Under the pieces are notes generated by a model. It made no database searches. It had not been told where the DNA came from and saw only the letters and a list, made by a program, of their open reading frames with translations. A stretch of DNA of 64,000 nt from Trichobilharzia regenti (taxonomy: Eukaryota > Platyhelminthes > Trematoda > Strigeidida > Schistosomatidae): positions 62,001 to 126,000 of the forward strand of contig CALYDD020000441.1 in assembly GCA_944472135.2 (NCBI GenBank), written 5' to 3'. This document shows positions 22,461 through 32,999 of the stretch, one piece after another (position 1 is the stretch's first letter; each line of letters starts with the position of its first letter). Made by a program: the position numbers and the translations under genes.

Positions 22461-23265
22461 GAGATGGGTACAGGGATATGAGCGTCGAAAGCAAGATCCA
22501 ACAAGACTTAAACTATCTAGGCGTTTGGAGCGCAAAGTGGCAACTGACTTTCAACCCGGACAAGTGCGGTATAACCCGCCTTGGACGCTGGAAACCGATA
22601 ATGTGCCTATATATGTACGGTGAGCTCCTCTCAAAACTGAACACAGTCACAGATCTCGGGATAACATCCTCAGATTTATCCTTTTCCGATCATGCAAATA
22701 AGGTTGTATCTGACCGTAAACGACTTACTGGCTTTGTACTGCGTAACTTCTACACCCAAGAAGCAAGATTAGCTGTATATAGGACATGTATCCGTCCCAA
22801 ACTTGAATACTGTGCTCTCCCATTTAGTAACCTCAGGTCTGTAGACAGAAAAAAATCGAAAGTCTCCAGAGATTCCTCACGAAACGCATAGTAGGGTTCG
22901 ACCAACAAGTGGAATATGTTGACAGATGTGTACGTCTGAAACTAGAGCCTCTGTGGTTAAGGAGAGTGAAGTGCAACTTATTTCTACCCTTCAAAGTCAT
23001 CAGGAAACATTGCTACAGTAACTCATCCACAACGTGGGAAAATATTAAATGATATCAGCTGCGAAACCACGACTACCTCGTCAAGGTGGCTGCCCACAGA
23101 AAATCCATTAGGGCAAACTTATTCACCATAAAATATTGCACTCTTCGGAACCAACTACCACCTGAAACAAGATGTTGTGAAAACCCCGATGGGTTCAAAC
23201 GGAGCCTAGAAAGACACTTTAACATGTCCACGCTAGCTCGTCTAAAAGACCACAACTGTTGGTAG
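22461..23265 (+). pseudogene. CR1-C ORF2, end of palm to C-terminus, frameshifted
   Basis: The reading enters with YRDMSVESKIQQDLNYLGVW just after the position of the catalytic box and proceeds through NPDKCG, VTDLGI and CIRPKLEYC. It shifts frame at an A-run near 22850 and carries a TGA near 23050, as in the 4.1-kb copy. The TAG at 23263-23265 is the natural end. It extends about 40 bp further upstream than the 4.1-kb copy. Confidence 0.8.
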
Positions 23266-25150
23266 AGTGGAAATTGACGGCCAGTCCAGTCTTCAGTATA
23301 GACACATACGTATATCTCGACTCTAATACTCACGCAGCGAACGTTAACTAATTAACTGATTTCTATTCTCTATAATTTTCAATAAGTTCTGTTGGTAAAA
23401 ATAACACTGGAAATAATTATAATAGCATCCACACCTTTCAACATTTTACATACGTATATACTAATATGATAATACTTATTAATCATGCATGTTCAATTCT
23501 TAAAATTAGATTGTTATTAAAATACTTAAAATGATTAAAATATTTATACATCAAATGTTCTCTTGCTTTACCACGCTCGTTTCCCTTATAACACTCAATT
23601 ATTGAGCATAGTGTATTATTTGATATACGAATTATAATACTGATTATACTCTTATCATATATGGTTTGATTTACTCTACGGCTCCCTGTAGACTAACTGC
23701 CATTCTTCAGTTTACACACACTGCAGTATTGCTAGCCAAATGCCAAAATTTTGTTGGTTCTGTGTTAATATCTTTTTATAATATATCTAGACACGTTACT
23801 TTGCAATGTCAGATGTTTACTATATATTAGTACACTAAGTCCTGCCAACCGACCTTACCTTCAGTTCATACTACCTACATTGAACCCTAACTATAGTGTT
23901 CTGCTGAATCTTGCTCCGCTATTCACAAAACCTATTCTTTTTACTCTTTAAGTTTTTAACTTTTTATAAAGTAATCTGTTCATTAGGATGCATGCACACA
24001 TATATAATATGTTCATAAAGATGTACGTGGAGACCTATTGGAAGCACTCATTAAGAAAGCTGGGGAGATGGAATATAGGGTACGAACATGTCTGGTACCA
24101 AGCAATATATTTGCGGTAGCCATAATAATCATAGACTCAGAGCCTAATATCAAGGAAGGAGGGAGGGTGACGCTAGCTGGTGGTCACTAAGGTGAATCAC
24201 CCCATTCTGTAGAAACAGCAACATGCAAATTGACGGCTCGAGATATTTCTGATTTTTATGAGGGCTTAGATCTTCATCTTGAAAAAGATAATAATGAACG
24301 CCTTGACAGATCATGCTTCTACCTTTAAATATAAACCATTCGCTCAGCCTATTGTTGAGATTCGACCAAGTGAGCTCCGCGCAGATTTATGGGGCATCTT
24401 ATAAATTAACTTGCTATCCATTGTCGTATCTCCGAATACCACATCATAATGTCTTATCTCATTTATTTTCTAATAACGTCTTAACTTGATCCTCATTATA
24501 TTTCATTAAACCTAACATTTTATAGCTCTTTATGAATTTGATTCGACTTATTCCTCTGCTAATCTCTGTAGGGTACGGTTGTGCATCAAACAGACATAAA
24601 AGCATGAAATAAAAACAACTGGCTTGAAAATAATTGTATTAAAGCCAAAAGTGGATATCACAATAGTGCGAAATATATTGGTTTTATTATACATTGCAAA
24701 TGAACGTTGTCGGCCTAAGGATTAATTACTTCCCCATTCTGTTTCATATATAAATGTGTTTATTAACGATATATTGCACTTACTTAATTTATTACACTTT
24801 AATGATTCACCTTAGCACTTTAACTTTTCTAAAACAGCTTCCAATCTCTTGTAAACGTTGTACCTACCTGAATATTGGTTGGTTATCGTATGCCTACAAC
24901 CACGGGATGAAAGCGAAACGAAGTCGATTTTCCCGCTCAACCTGGAGGACAACTGTACAATTCAATAACTATACGTCCTGGTTCAGACAATGTGTGTAAT
25001 TATATATATATATATATCAAATATTCAACTGTTGAAACATTATTAACTTGTAGACAATTTAAGATTTGACATTATAGCATACTAGATCGTGCCTGTAAAA
25101 ATGGCATGCACTTTCATGTAAATTTGTGTATATATGAAAATTAAACTACT
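23266..25150 (+). mobile_element. CR1-C 3' UTR, complete (1.9 kb)
   Basis: This is the only uninterrupted CR1-C 3' UTR here and it defines the repeat seen in pieces at seven other places. It ends with an AT dinucleotide array (25000-25017), the GTGCC/GGCAT hairpin and a degenerate ATT tail. A 1.9-kb UTR is long for a CR1 element, and part of it may be a captured sequence. Small ORFs inside are not conserved as protein. Confidence 0.75.
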
Positions 25151-25740
25151 ATCTGAATAACCCAGATAAAATTCAAAACCCCCCGAAATTCGACATTGTC
25201 CCTTGCTAGCGATAACTTCATTGCTGAAGGTAAGGAAAATATGCCTCTAAATCATGCCAACAAAAACAGCGGCAGCTTAAATAAGCCCACACTTCCCATG
25301 GTCAATAGTATTAGCACTCACAACGTGCGAAATCGCACCATGGTACACACTAATGCCCAATGTCACAACAATGTCACCCTCAATAGCACAAGTGGTAATA
25401 GTCAGAACTTGGCTACCAACAACTCAGGGTCTTCAGAGTATGGCACACAAACAAATTTTCACCGGATATATGGTACAAGTCTGTTGGGAATTAACCCGCA
25501 GTGCAGTACACACGAAACCCACACAAGGACACAACTAGCATCAAACAATAGGTGGAATAATAAGCCATGGTCATCACAAGGATCCAATCATTTTTTATCC
25601 CCCGCGTCCCTGTCAGCCTTGAAAAAACAGCTGGTAGGGATGTTAACACTCCTAAACCACTAGAGCTGCCCCCCTCCTTGCATGAAAACAGGAACGGTCT
25701 AGTGCATCCGTATCCATTAAGCACACTTAACACTTGCACA
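25151..25740 (+). pseudogene. CR1-A-like ORF1 end and ORF2 start, truncated
   Basis: This holds the 155-codon distal ORF1 segment (to TAG 25661-25663), preceded in frame by a TGA at the place where the palindrome copies have TAA. It also holds the overlapping ORF2 start from 25567, cut at about 25740. The protein is Asn/Ser/Thr-rich with no recognised fold. The 5' end joins the CR1-C tail. Confidence 0.65.
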
Positions 25741-25787
25741 ATCCAGGATGTGAATTTCGAGACCTACGACGCCGACTGCTGGCACAT
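25741..25787 (-). mobile_element. Short Gypsy gag patch
   Basis: Bases 25757-25787 match 11142-11173 of the Gypsy nucleocapsid region with about one mismatch. The patch sits between CR1-A ORF2 and antisense CR1-C and is about 30-45 bp long. Confidence 0.55.
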
Positions 25788-26334
25788 GAATTTCATTTGC
25801 AGTGTATAATAATACCAGTATATTTCTTACTGTCATGGTGTCCACTTTTGGCTTTAATGCAACTTTTTTCAAGTCAGTTTTTTTATTTCATGCTTTTATG
25901 TCTGTTTGATGCACAACCGTACCCTACGGAGATTAGCAGAGGAATAAGTCGAATCAAATTCATAAAGAGCTATACAATTTTAGATTTAATTAAATATAAT
26001 GAGGATCAAGTAAAGACGTTATTAGAAAATAAATGAGATAAGACATTATGATGTGGTATTCGAAGATACAACAATGGATAGCAAGTTAATTTATAAGATG
26101 CCCCATAAATCTGCGCGGAGCTCACTTGGTCGAATCTCAACAATAGGCTGAGCGAATGGTTTATATTTAAAGGTAGAAGCATGATCTGTCAAGGCGTTCA
26201 TTATTATCTTTTTCAAGATGAAGATCTAAGCCCTCATAAAAATCAGAAATATCTCGAGCCGTCAATTTGCATGTTGCTGTTTCTACAGAATGGTGTGATT
26301 CACCTTAGTTACCACCACCACATCTACTCATCGG
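25788..26334 (-). mobile_element. CR1-C 3' UTR fragment, antisense
   Basis: This is the reverse complement of about 24170-24690 in CR1-C. From 26175 onward it is part of the block also found at 8717-about 9600. Confidence 0.7.
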
Positions 26335-26644
26335 CTTGCTCTGTAATCTATAGCTTGATGAGAGGAGGTTATACGCTTCAGCGCGTCCGCAGCCAAGTAT
26401 CAGATTTTCAGCTTTTTTTAGGTTGGCGTGATGTATATAAGGATTTTTTTCAGAGAGTCTATTGGGTCTATTTCCGAAAGCTTGTTTTTAGTTAAATCCA
26501 TTAAAGACTTAACGTGGCCACTGTCAAACCGAATCTCCGTGGTATTTTCGAGATCGGTAGTGACACACTATGCAACTGGCCTAATTTTTTCTGAAGTTCA
26601 CTTTGTTGACTTTGGATAGACTCTATCTCACGCTGCATAATCCT
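26335..26644 (-). pseudogene. CR1 ORF1 coiled-coil fragment, antisense (second copy)
   Basis: It is nearly identical to 8876-9185 at a constant offset of 17458, with the same frame damage. It was therefore duplicated as part of the chimeric block and not inserted independently. Confidence 0.6.
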
Positions 26645-27060
26645 TAAACCTGACTCACTTTGGACAAGAAGACTTATTTAAGGTCCTTCACGAAATATCA
26701 TTCTCAGGTAACAGGGACATACAATTCGCACAGGAAGGTTCTTACGATCTGCGTAACCAAACTTGCACGGTGACAACTCATTCCTTTAAGTCAACACTCC
26801 GTGAAAACTTCTTCACAGTCATGTATTCCATAATATGGAATAGCCTGCCTATAGATATCAGAACTCGCTCTTCAATTAAAAGCTTCAAACGCTCTCTGTA
26901 CAGACTGTTTCACTCTACTGATTATATTAATAAATTATTTACTCCTAGAACAAATCATCTGTTAGTCTACTACAGCACCTAAAAAGCGCGCTTCAATACT
27001 CCTAGCACTCGAAAAACAATAAATAACCTAGTCGTATTAATGCATGAAGACTTAGTAGGG
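26645..27060 (+). pseudogene. CR1-A ORF2 tail (second copy of chimeric block)
   Basis: This is the same 21-bp-deleted C-terminal fragment as 9186-9524, with its TAA at 26980-26982 and about 80 bp of 3' UTR. It is cut at about 27060, where a CR1-C 3' end begins. Confidence 0.7.
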
Positions 27061-27253
27061 ACAATGAGTGTAATTATATATATATATATATATATATATC
27101 AAATATTCAACTGTTGAAACATTATTAACTTGTAGACAATTTAAGATTTGACATTATAGCATACTAGATCGTGCCTGTAAAAATGGCATGCACTTTCATG
27201 TAAATTTACGTATACATGAAAATAAAAATTAATACTATTACTATTATAAAGAA
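27061..27253 (+). mobile_element. CR1-C terminal 190 bp with ATT tail
   Basis: It contains an AT array, the terminal hairpin with loop TGTAAAAAT and a degenerate ATT run (about 27228-27247). CR1-A ORF1 sequence follows directly. Confidence 0.7.
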
Positions 27254-27395
27254 GACCAGAAAATTTATGCACTCCCAACACACATTATCGCAAGCCAGAA
27301 CCTATAAAACTGTAATCGTCGGGGTGGACAAAACTGTCATAGAAAGGCGTGCATATAATTCTCTCTCTAAGACTAATTGTGAAATAAGTAATAGG
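27254..27395 (+). pseudogene. CR1-A ORF1 fragment upstream of the LTR insertion
   Basis: It reads TRKFMHSQHTLSQARTYKT, which matches the intact ORF1 at 46.9-47.9 kb. The reading is cut by the LTR element at 27396 and resumes at 31376 with the duplicated ATAGG. It differs from the right-arm equivalent at two positions in about 142. Confidence 0.8.
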
Positions 27396-27761
27396 TGTCA
27401 ATGGAGTTGAAGATTGAACGATCAATTCTTGGTTGTTTGCTCAAAATCAACTTCCCCGATTTTCGCGGAGGCATCAATACGACAGTCATCGTCTCATCGG
27501 TCGCTGTTCAGAAAGAAGATTAAAATATCGTCAGAAGTAACAATGATTTATTATTGTAATATTAGTTTTCAGACCTTAGTTGCTTAGTTCGTTTATTCCT
27601 TTTATATGTTGGTGTAACAATACAAAATATCAAACGGCAGAACGGTGTTTTGGTTTTGGCGTCCGTTATAACTAAGCGTTTCTAAGATATCTTCTAAGAA
27701 CAGCGTGGGCCCGAGCGTAGCGAGAGCTGGGCATTAACGGTTTATGAGACGGTAGCTGACA
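27396..27761 (+). repeat. 5' LTR of Gag-only element, copy 1
   Basis: 366 bp, TGTCA...TGACA. It contains TTTATTATTGTAATATT and AACAATACAAAATAT stretches that could hold promoter and polyadenylation signals. I could not assign a TSS or a primer-binding site. Confidence 0.92.
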
Positions 27762-27904
27762 GTTTCTGACGATGGAAACAGATCTGGCGGATTGAAACAG
27801 TTGGTGAAAGTTTGGATAGTCGCCGTTCATTTTTCCTGGTGCCGGTCAAGTCCTCTTTGAACAAGCAATATCTGGAACTTTTTGGAATTGGTTCAAGTTC
27901 AACA

Positions 27905-29146
27905 ATGCCTGGGTCAAAGAAGGGACAGAGTGTCTTGGATGCAAACAGGAAAGTAAGTCATGGTGACTTGTCTGTTAATTGTAACGATGTGTCTGATGTT
28001 AAACATGATATGGTTGATGTTACTGTTTCGCCGTTCAGGGATAATAGGAACATCAAACTCCCTAAATTAGAACCACGATGTTTTGATGGAAACCCGGCTG
28101 ATTATTTACAATTTGTAAAGGAGTTTGAGATCATGTTGAGTGGTTTTTTATTAAATGATGAATTGAAGTTAATGTATTTGATGAGATATTGCACTGGAGA
28201 TGCTGCAAGAGCTATACAGTGTTGTAAGTTTATGAAGCCAAAGGAGGGCTACTATGAGGCTATGAGCATATTACGCCAAAGGTTTGGAAGACCCTCGATG
28301 ATTGCAGGGAAATTATTCGAGGCTGTTAAGGGTAATGGTGGTCAATTACAGGATGACTCCCAGGCACTCACTGAGTTTTTAGATAATTTGCTAATTTACA
28401 AGAATGGAATGATTTCGATGAATCGAATGAGTGACCTCAACTCGAGTTTTATACTAGAAGTAATAGCAAGACGTCTACCTACCCGACTGCAAAGGAAGTG
28501 GGTGAAGATAAGCTCCCGTATGGAGGATGAGGGTATCGAGCCAAAGTTTGATGATATCCTGAAACTGGTAAATACTAGTGTCAATCAATCTATGAGCAAG
28601 TTCGCCAGTCTGTTAGATCTCACCCATAGAATAGAGCAGTCTGAAGGTAAAACGCACTCATTGATGACGAGTAGGCCTCAGAGAGGTGGATATCGAGAAG
28701 GCTCCCTGATGTCTAGTAATGCAAATAGACCTAGTGAGTGTAACAGGTTTCGTAGTACATCCTCAACAGATAAGTTACAAGATGCAAGACAAACACGGCT
28801 TTGTTTTACACGTGTGCAAGAGGTGCATACAGAAGTGAACTGTGAACCAGTGAGCAAGTTCAGTGATAAGCTAAATGTAAACTCCAGGTCTGACTCCGAA
28901 TTGTGTGACGATAACGGTGTTGTGAAAAAGTCTGTAGTTGCAACTGGTAAGCCGTTGTTGAATAAAGTGTCACAGAATAGAGTTACTGCTTCAGAGTGGA
29001 GTTCTGACTCCACAAGTTTACAAAGTATATCTAGTCAGAGTGAATTTATAAAACCTTTAATGATTTTTGAGGAGGAACCAAAATTGTCTACTTCTGTTAT
29101 TAAAGAGTTTGAAAATGATGAAATTGACGGTAAATTGAATATTTGT

Positions 29147-29182
<36 letters not shown>

Positions 29183-29859
29183 ATCATTATGAGATGCGGG
29201 ATATGCCTACTACTGCTAAGTTAAATAAAGGTTCTGTACAACTACAACGTGAAGTAGAATTGAACGCAGATGCAGTTCCAGAAGGTGTGCATACTTGTGA
29301 GACAGTCAGTGTAATTGATCAGCGTGTAGCCCACCTATCATCAGATGATAGTGCTAAACCCGAACTAGTAGTGAAAGACAGCAGTGGTGGTAATCTTGCA
29401 GTTGGACAACTATCTGAAAGCCGAAAAAGAACAGCTTCTGATCCACCACTAAGTTCATCACCTTGTGTCACTCAGTCATCGTTGGTGTTTTCATCCACAA
29501 TGAAACAGATGCCCATCAACTCTAGTATCTTCTGCAATGACTATGGTAATATCAGTTCGTTTGAAAGGACGAATATCAATGGTCAGTTTAGTGTGGATAA
29601 GCCAAGTGTAAAGGAGAGAGTTATTGTTAAATTGACTTGCACGAATAAAGGCATTTCTAGTTTCAAGTTACTATTTGAATGTTATTATCTTTGGTGTAAA
29701 TTACTCTGTTTCTATACTTGGTTGATGAGATATGTCGTGTGTTTGTTGGTCATCTATATTCTACGATACAATGACATGGGCGTGTTGCCGTTCAGATTTG
29801 AGGATATAGCTGATAGAAGGAAGTTAGCAAATGAACTCTGCGACGATTTTCCAACCTAG
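27905..29859 (+). pseudogene. BEL/Pao-like Gag with hydrophobic C-terminus, frameshifted at an A-run
   Basis: I chose the ATG at 27905 (MPGSKKGQSVLD) because the same start opens copy 2. The N-terminal 250 residues resemble BEL/Pao Gag (Pfam DUF1759-like): LEPRCFDGNPADYLQF, then YCTGDAARAIQCC, GYYEAMSILRQRFG and LPTRLQRKWV. A Ser/Glu-rich middle follows. A run of 31 A (29150-29180) replaces about 40 bp present in copy 2 and shifts the frame, which resumes at 29194. The last 65 residues contain a 37-residue hydrophobic segment (encoded at 29662-29772) and the charged tail FRFEDIADRRKLANELC. No CCHC knuckle or protease is seen. The membrane reading is inference. Confidence 0.8.
29150..29180 (+). 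repeat. Poly-A run (31 bp) inside gag
   Basis: It is uninterrupted A in the coding strand. Copies 2 and 3 have a GATAATGATGATGATAC stretch with further codons here. It could be a true insertion/replacement or a sequencing/assembly error. Confidence 0.9.
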
Positions 29860-29863
29860 GGCG

Positions 29864-30442
29864 TCAACCTGAGAAGGGTTGTAGGCGTACTGCTGTAAGT
29901 CCTACAATTCTTCAAAGGGTAGCGCATCAATGAGCAGTCCAATGTGCTTGGTGTATGATCTTGTACATATGTTCATATTGTATATACTGAATTGATATCA
30001 TTTATCATCTAGCTGTTGGTAATTCTGTTTGTGTCCGGACGACTTCCACTTGTATCATCAACCTGAGAAGGAATGTAGGCGTACTGCTGTAAGTCCTACA
30101 GTTCTTCAAGGGTAGTTTGTCGTGTCAGAATCCACAACATTTGATGTGTTGATTGTACATATGTTTGTGTTAAATAGTTGTGTGAGTTCCAATTGATGTA
30201 ATTGTTGGTTAATCTTGTTTGTGTCTGGACATTCCACAACTTACAATCGTCAACCTGTGAAGGGTTGTAGGCGTACTGGTGTAAGTCCTGCAATTCTTCA
30301 AAGGTATTCCATCAAGACATGAAATGCGAGTTTGTGTGTACTGTTTGTATATACGTGTGGTGTGTCATATCAATTGGTGTTATTTGAATTCATTGTGTTT
30401 ACTCGTTGTTTTCGTGCCTTGTTTTTATTGAATAATTTTGTT
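29864..30442 (+). repeat. 193-bp tandem repeat, three units, in the element's non-coding part
   Basis: Units start at 29864, 30058 and 30250 with TCAACCTG, spaced 194 and 192 bp. Each has a hairpin (TTGTAGG/CCTACAA at 29879-29907 in unit 1). In unit 3 the pairing is kept as TTGTAGG/CCTGCAA with a G-U. Copy 2 of the element has a single unit at 54227. No ORF spans the array. Confidence 0.85.
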
Positions 30443-31010
30443 AAAATTTTCGTCGTGATTATTTCTGAAGTTGTTTCGAGTCTTCTACATCCATGAATGA
30501 ATTGATTGATGTTAAGGACAGCAGATGGGTCGTATACGCCGAGGAGGCTAGGCTATTGCTGAGAATGAAATGCACACGGAGATAATTGTTAGCTGCGGTC
30601 CGACACGCCGGGGACAAAGAGTGTAAACGACTGAGGCTCGCATGCGTCACCGCTACTAGAACTGAGGCAGAATGAGTGACAAGCGATTTCAGTGATAATT
30701 GATAGTGAATAGAAAAGAGGATGCTTGAAGAGTATCATGAGGTGCTGCTATGGTCACGTTGCATTCTGCAAGAGTCATTCTAGTAAGTGGCGATTGTGTT
30801 GCAAGATGTGAAGAGGAGGTCTCTGTCTGGAGGCGCAGGTCGTCATTGATGTGTGAGATTGTGCTGTGGGTATGCTTGTGGTGTGTTGGCTTTCCTGTTT
30901 GTTTTCCATTTCAGCTTTGTCCGTGTGACCCAGGTTCTCGCAATGGCATCCAAGTCAACGTGCATTGGTCGTGAAGGAAAAAAGGGTTGGATCCCTTTTT
31001 TGCCGGGGAG
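30443..31010 (+). other. Non-coding 3' region of element copy 1, with polypurine tract and hairpin
   Basis: It is nearly identical to 54415-54985. A purine run GAAGGAAAAAAGGG (30973-30986) overlaps a perfect 9-bp hairpin, AAAAAAGGG/CCCTTTTTT (30978-31001), and GGGGAG abuts the 3' LTR. Either purine run could be the plus-strand primer. The 74-codon ORF (30750-30974) is conserved only because the DNA is. Confidence 0.65.
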
Positions 31011-31375
31011 TGTCAATGTAGTTGAAGATTGAACGATCAATTCTCGGTTGTTTGCTCAAAATCAACTTCTCGATTTTCGCGGAGGCATCAATACGACAGT
31101 CATCGTCTCATCGGTCGCTGTTCAGAAAGAAGATTAAAATATCGTCAGAAGTAACAATGATTTATTATTGTAATATTAGTTTTCAGACCTTAGTTGCTTA
31201 GTTCGTTTATTCCTTTTATATGTTGGTGTAACAATACAAAATATCAAACGGCAGAACGGTGTTTTGGTTTTGGCGTCCGTTATAACTAAGCGTTTCTAAG
31301 ATATCTTCTAAGAACAGCGTGAGCCCGAGCGTAGCGAGAGCTGGGCATTAACGGTTTATGAGACGGTAGCTGACA
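31011..31375 (+). repeat. 3' LTR of Gag-only element, copy 1
   Basis: 365 bp, TGTCA...TGACA. It differs from the 5' LTR at several sites (for example GGAG/GTAG near the start and GGGCCC/GAGCCC near the end). Confidence 0.92.
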
Positions 31376-32070
31376 ATAGGACATTGCACGCAGCCATTAT
31401 TCCCAACCCTGTGAAAGATACAGTAGACCCCACCGCATCACCCCTCTCAAAACACACAGAATTATCCCATCTGAGTGCAACACCAGCCGAAAGGCCACTA
31501 GACTGTAACCAAATAAATAATAAACCATACCACCTATCACAGCAGAATCTAAAATTCCACTAAATAACCCCAGAAAAATGTCAAAACCCCCGAAATTCGA
31601 CATTGTCCCTTGCTAGCCATAACTTCATTGCTGAAGGTAAGGAAAATATGCCCCTAAATCATGCCAACAAAAACAGCGGCAGCTTAAATAAGCCCACACT
31701 TCCCACGGTCAATAGTATTAGCACTCACAACGTGCGAAATCGCACCACGGTACACACTAATATCCAATGTCACAACAATGTCACCCTCAATAGCACAAGT
31801 GGTAATAGTCAGAACTCGGCTACCAACAACTCAGGGTCTTCAGAGTATGGCACACAAACAAATTTTCACCGGATATATGGTACAAGTCTGTTGGGAATTA
31901 ACCCGCAGTGCAGTACACACGAAACCCACACAAGGACACAACTAGCATCAAACAATAGGTGGAATAATAAGCCATGGTCATCACAAGGATCCAATCATTT
32001 TTTATCCCCCGCGTCCCTGTCAGCCTTGAAAAAACAGCTGGTAGGGATGTTGACGCTTCTAAACCACTAG
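31376..32070 (+). pseudogene. CR1-A ORF1, distal part (after the LTR insertion)
   Basis: It resumes RTLHAAIIPNPVKDTVD, reaches a TAA at 31563-31565, continues in the same frame through SHNFIAEGKENMPL for 155 codons and stops at 32070. The distal segment is Asn/Ser/Thr-rich and overlaps ORF2. See the matching right-arm entries at 46405-47937, where the N-terminus is intact. Confidence 0.7.
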
Positions 32071-32999
32071 AGCTGCCCCCCTCCTTGCATGAAAACAGGA
32101 ACGGTCTAGTGCATCCGTATCCATTAAGCACACTTGACACTTGCACAAATATAGGTCAAATAAAGAACCCTACCCACTTCTGTAACCTAACTAAAAATGA
32201 AAGTGTCTTAGCCTGTAGCAAATCCAGTACTCCAACTCCTAATTCTTCACCGGAAACAGCACACACCAACTCGATAGACATTGGTGAGCGTGATGCTGAA
32301 ACTCCTCTAAACACAGGATCATCATGTCAAGCAGAAATACTGGGTGCTGAACCGTATCCGGGTCTGACTAACGAACTTAAATACTTCAAATGCTACTTCA
32401 ACTCTCATCTTTACCTAATCCTCATAAACGCTAGATCTGTTCTAAATAAACTGCCGATGCTCAGAGCACTCACAGTAATATACAAACCCCCTGTAATTGT
32501 CATCACTGAATCTTGGTGTCATTCGAACATCCTGGATGAAGAAATAAGCTTAGATAACTACACACACTTTCGGTGTGACAGGGAAGGTGGTAAGGGAGGG
32601 GGTTGTCTCATGTAATTTCTGAATGCACTTACTGTATCACAGCTAGAAAGTAGTACACTTAACATGCCAGAGACTCTATGGGTTAATGTACACTTAAATA
32701 ACGTAACAGCATTAATTGGATGCACCTACAGAGCACTTGGCACCTTTAGTAATTACGAGACCCAACTTATTAATACTCTGGAGCAATTATCCGACTTACA
32801 ATACGACCATAAGATCCTATGTGGGGACTTTAACATACCTGAAATCAACTGGGATATACCCACAGGCCCAACTAAATTTGATAAGTTCTTAGACACACTG
32901 GATATACTTGGCTGGAAACAAACTGTCACTACTCCCACAAGAGGTAATAACGTACTAGACTTAATCTTCTGCCACAATATAAGCCCCTTACGCTAACAA
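31974..32999 (+). pseudogene. CR1-A ORF2, AP endonuclease, with nonsense codon and deletion
   Basis: It opens inside ORF1. The reading shows LILINARSVLNK, VIVITESWCHSN and GGGCLM, then a TAA at 32613 where the intact frame probably had TAC (the 15.36-kb copy has TAC at the equivalent site). It continues FLNALTVSQLES to CGDFNIPEINWD and ends at 32999, where about 715 bp present in the 15.4-kb copy are missing. It supplies the N-terminal endonuclease half that the 15.4-kb copy lacks. Confidence 0.8.

Larger units (their letters stand above)
27396..31375 (+). mobile_element. Complete Gag-only LTR retrotransposon (copy 1)
   Basis: The element is 3980 bp and flanked by the 5-bp target duplication ATAGG (27391-27395 and 31376-31380). 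It has 366- and 365-bp LTRs starting TGTCA and ending TGACA. Inside are one gag-like gene, a 193-bp tandem repeat and about 570 bp of non-coding DNA before the 3' LTR. No protease, RT, RNase H or integrase reading is visible in any frame, so movement would need enzymes from another element. The LTRs differ at several positions. It interrupts CR1-A ORF1, and the empty site is preserved at about 47098. Confidence 0.93.

Noticed and set aside
29879..29907. Rho-independent terminator or riboswitch
   Set aside because: Eukaryotic transposon context; the hairpin is noted as part of a tandem repeat only.
29864..30442. CRISPR-like array
   Set aside because: Units are about 193 bp and wholly repeated, with no unique spacers and no cas genes.
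30750..30974. 74-codon ORF conserved in both Gag-only elements (also 54725-54949)
   Set aside because: All the surrounding DNA is equally conserved; Cys-rich but no domain. Too few copies to claim selection.
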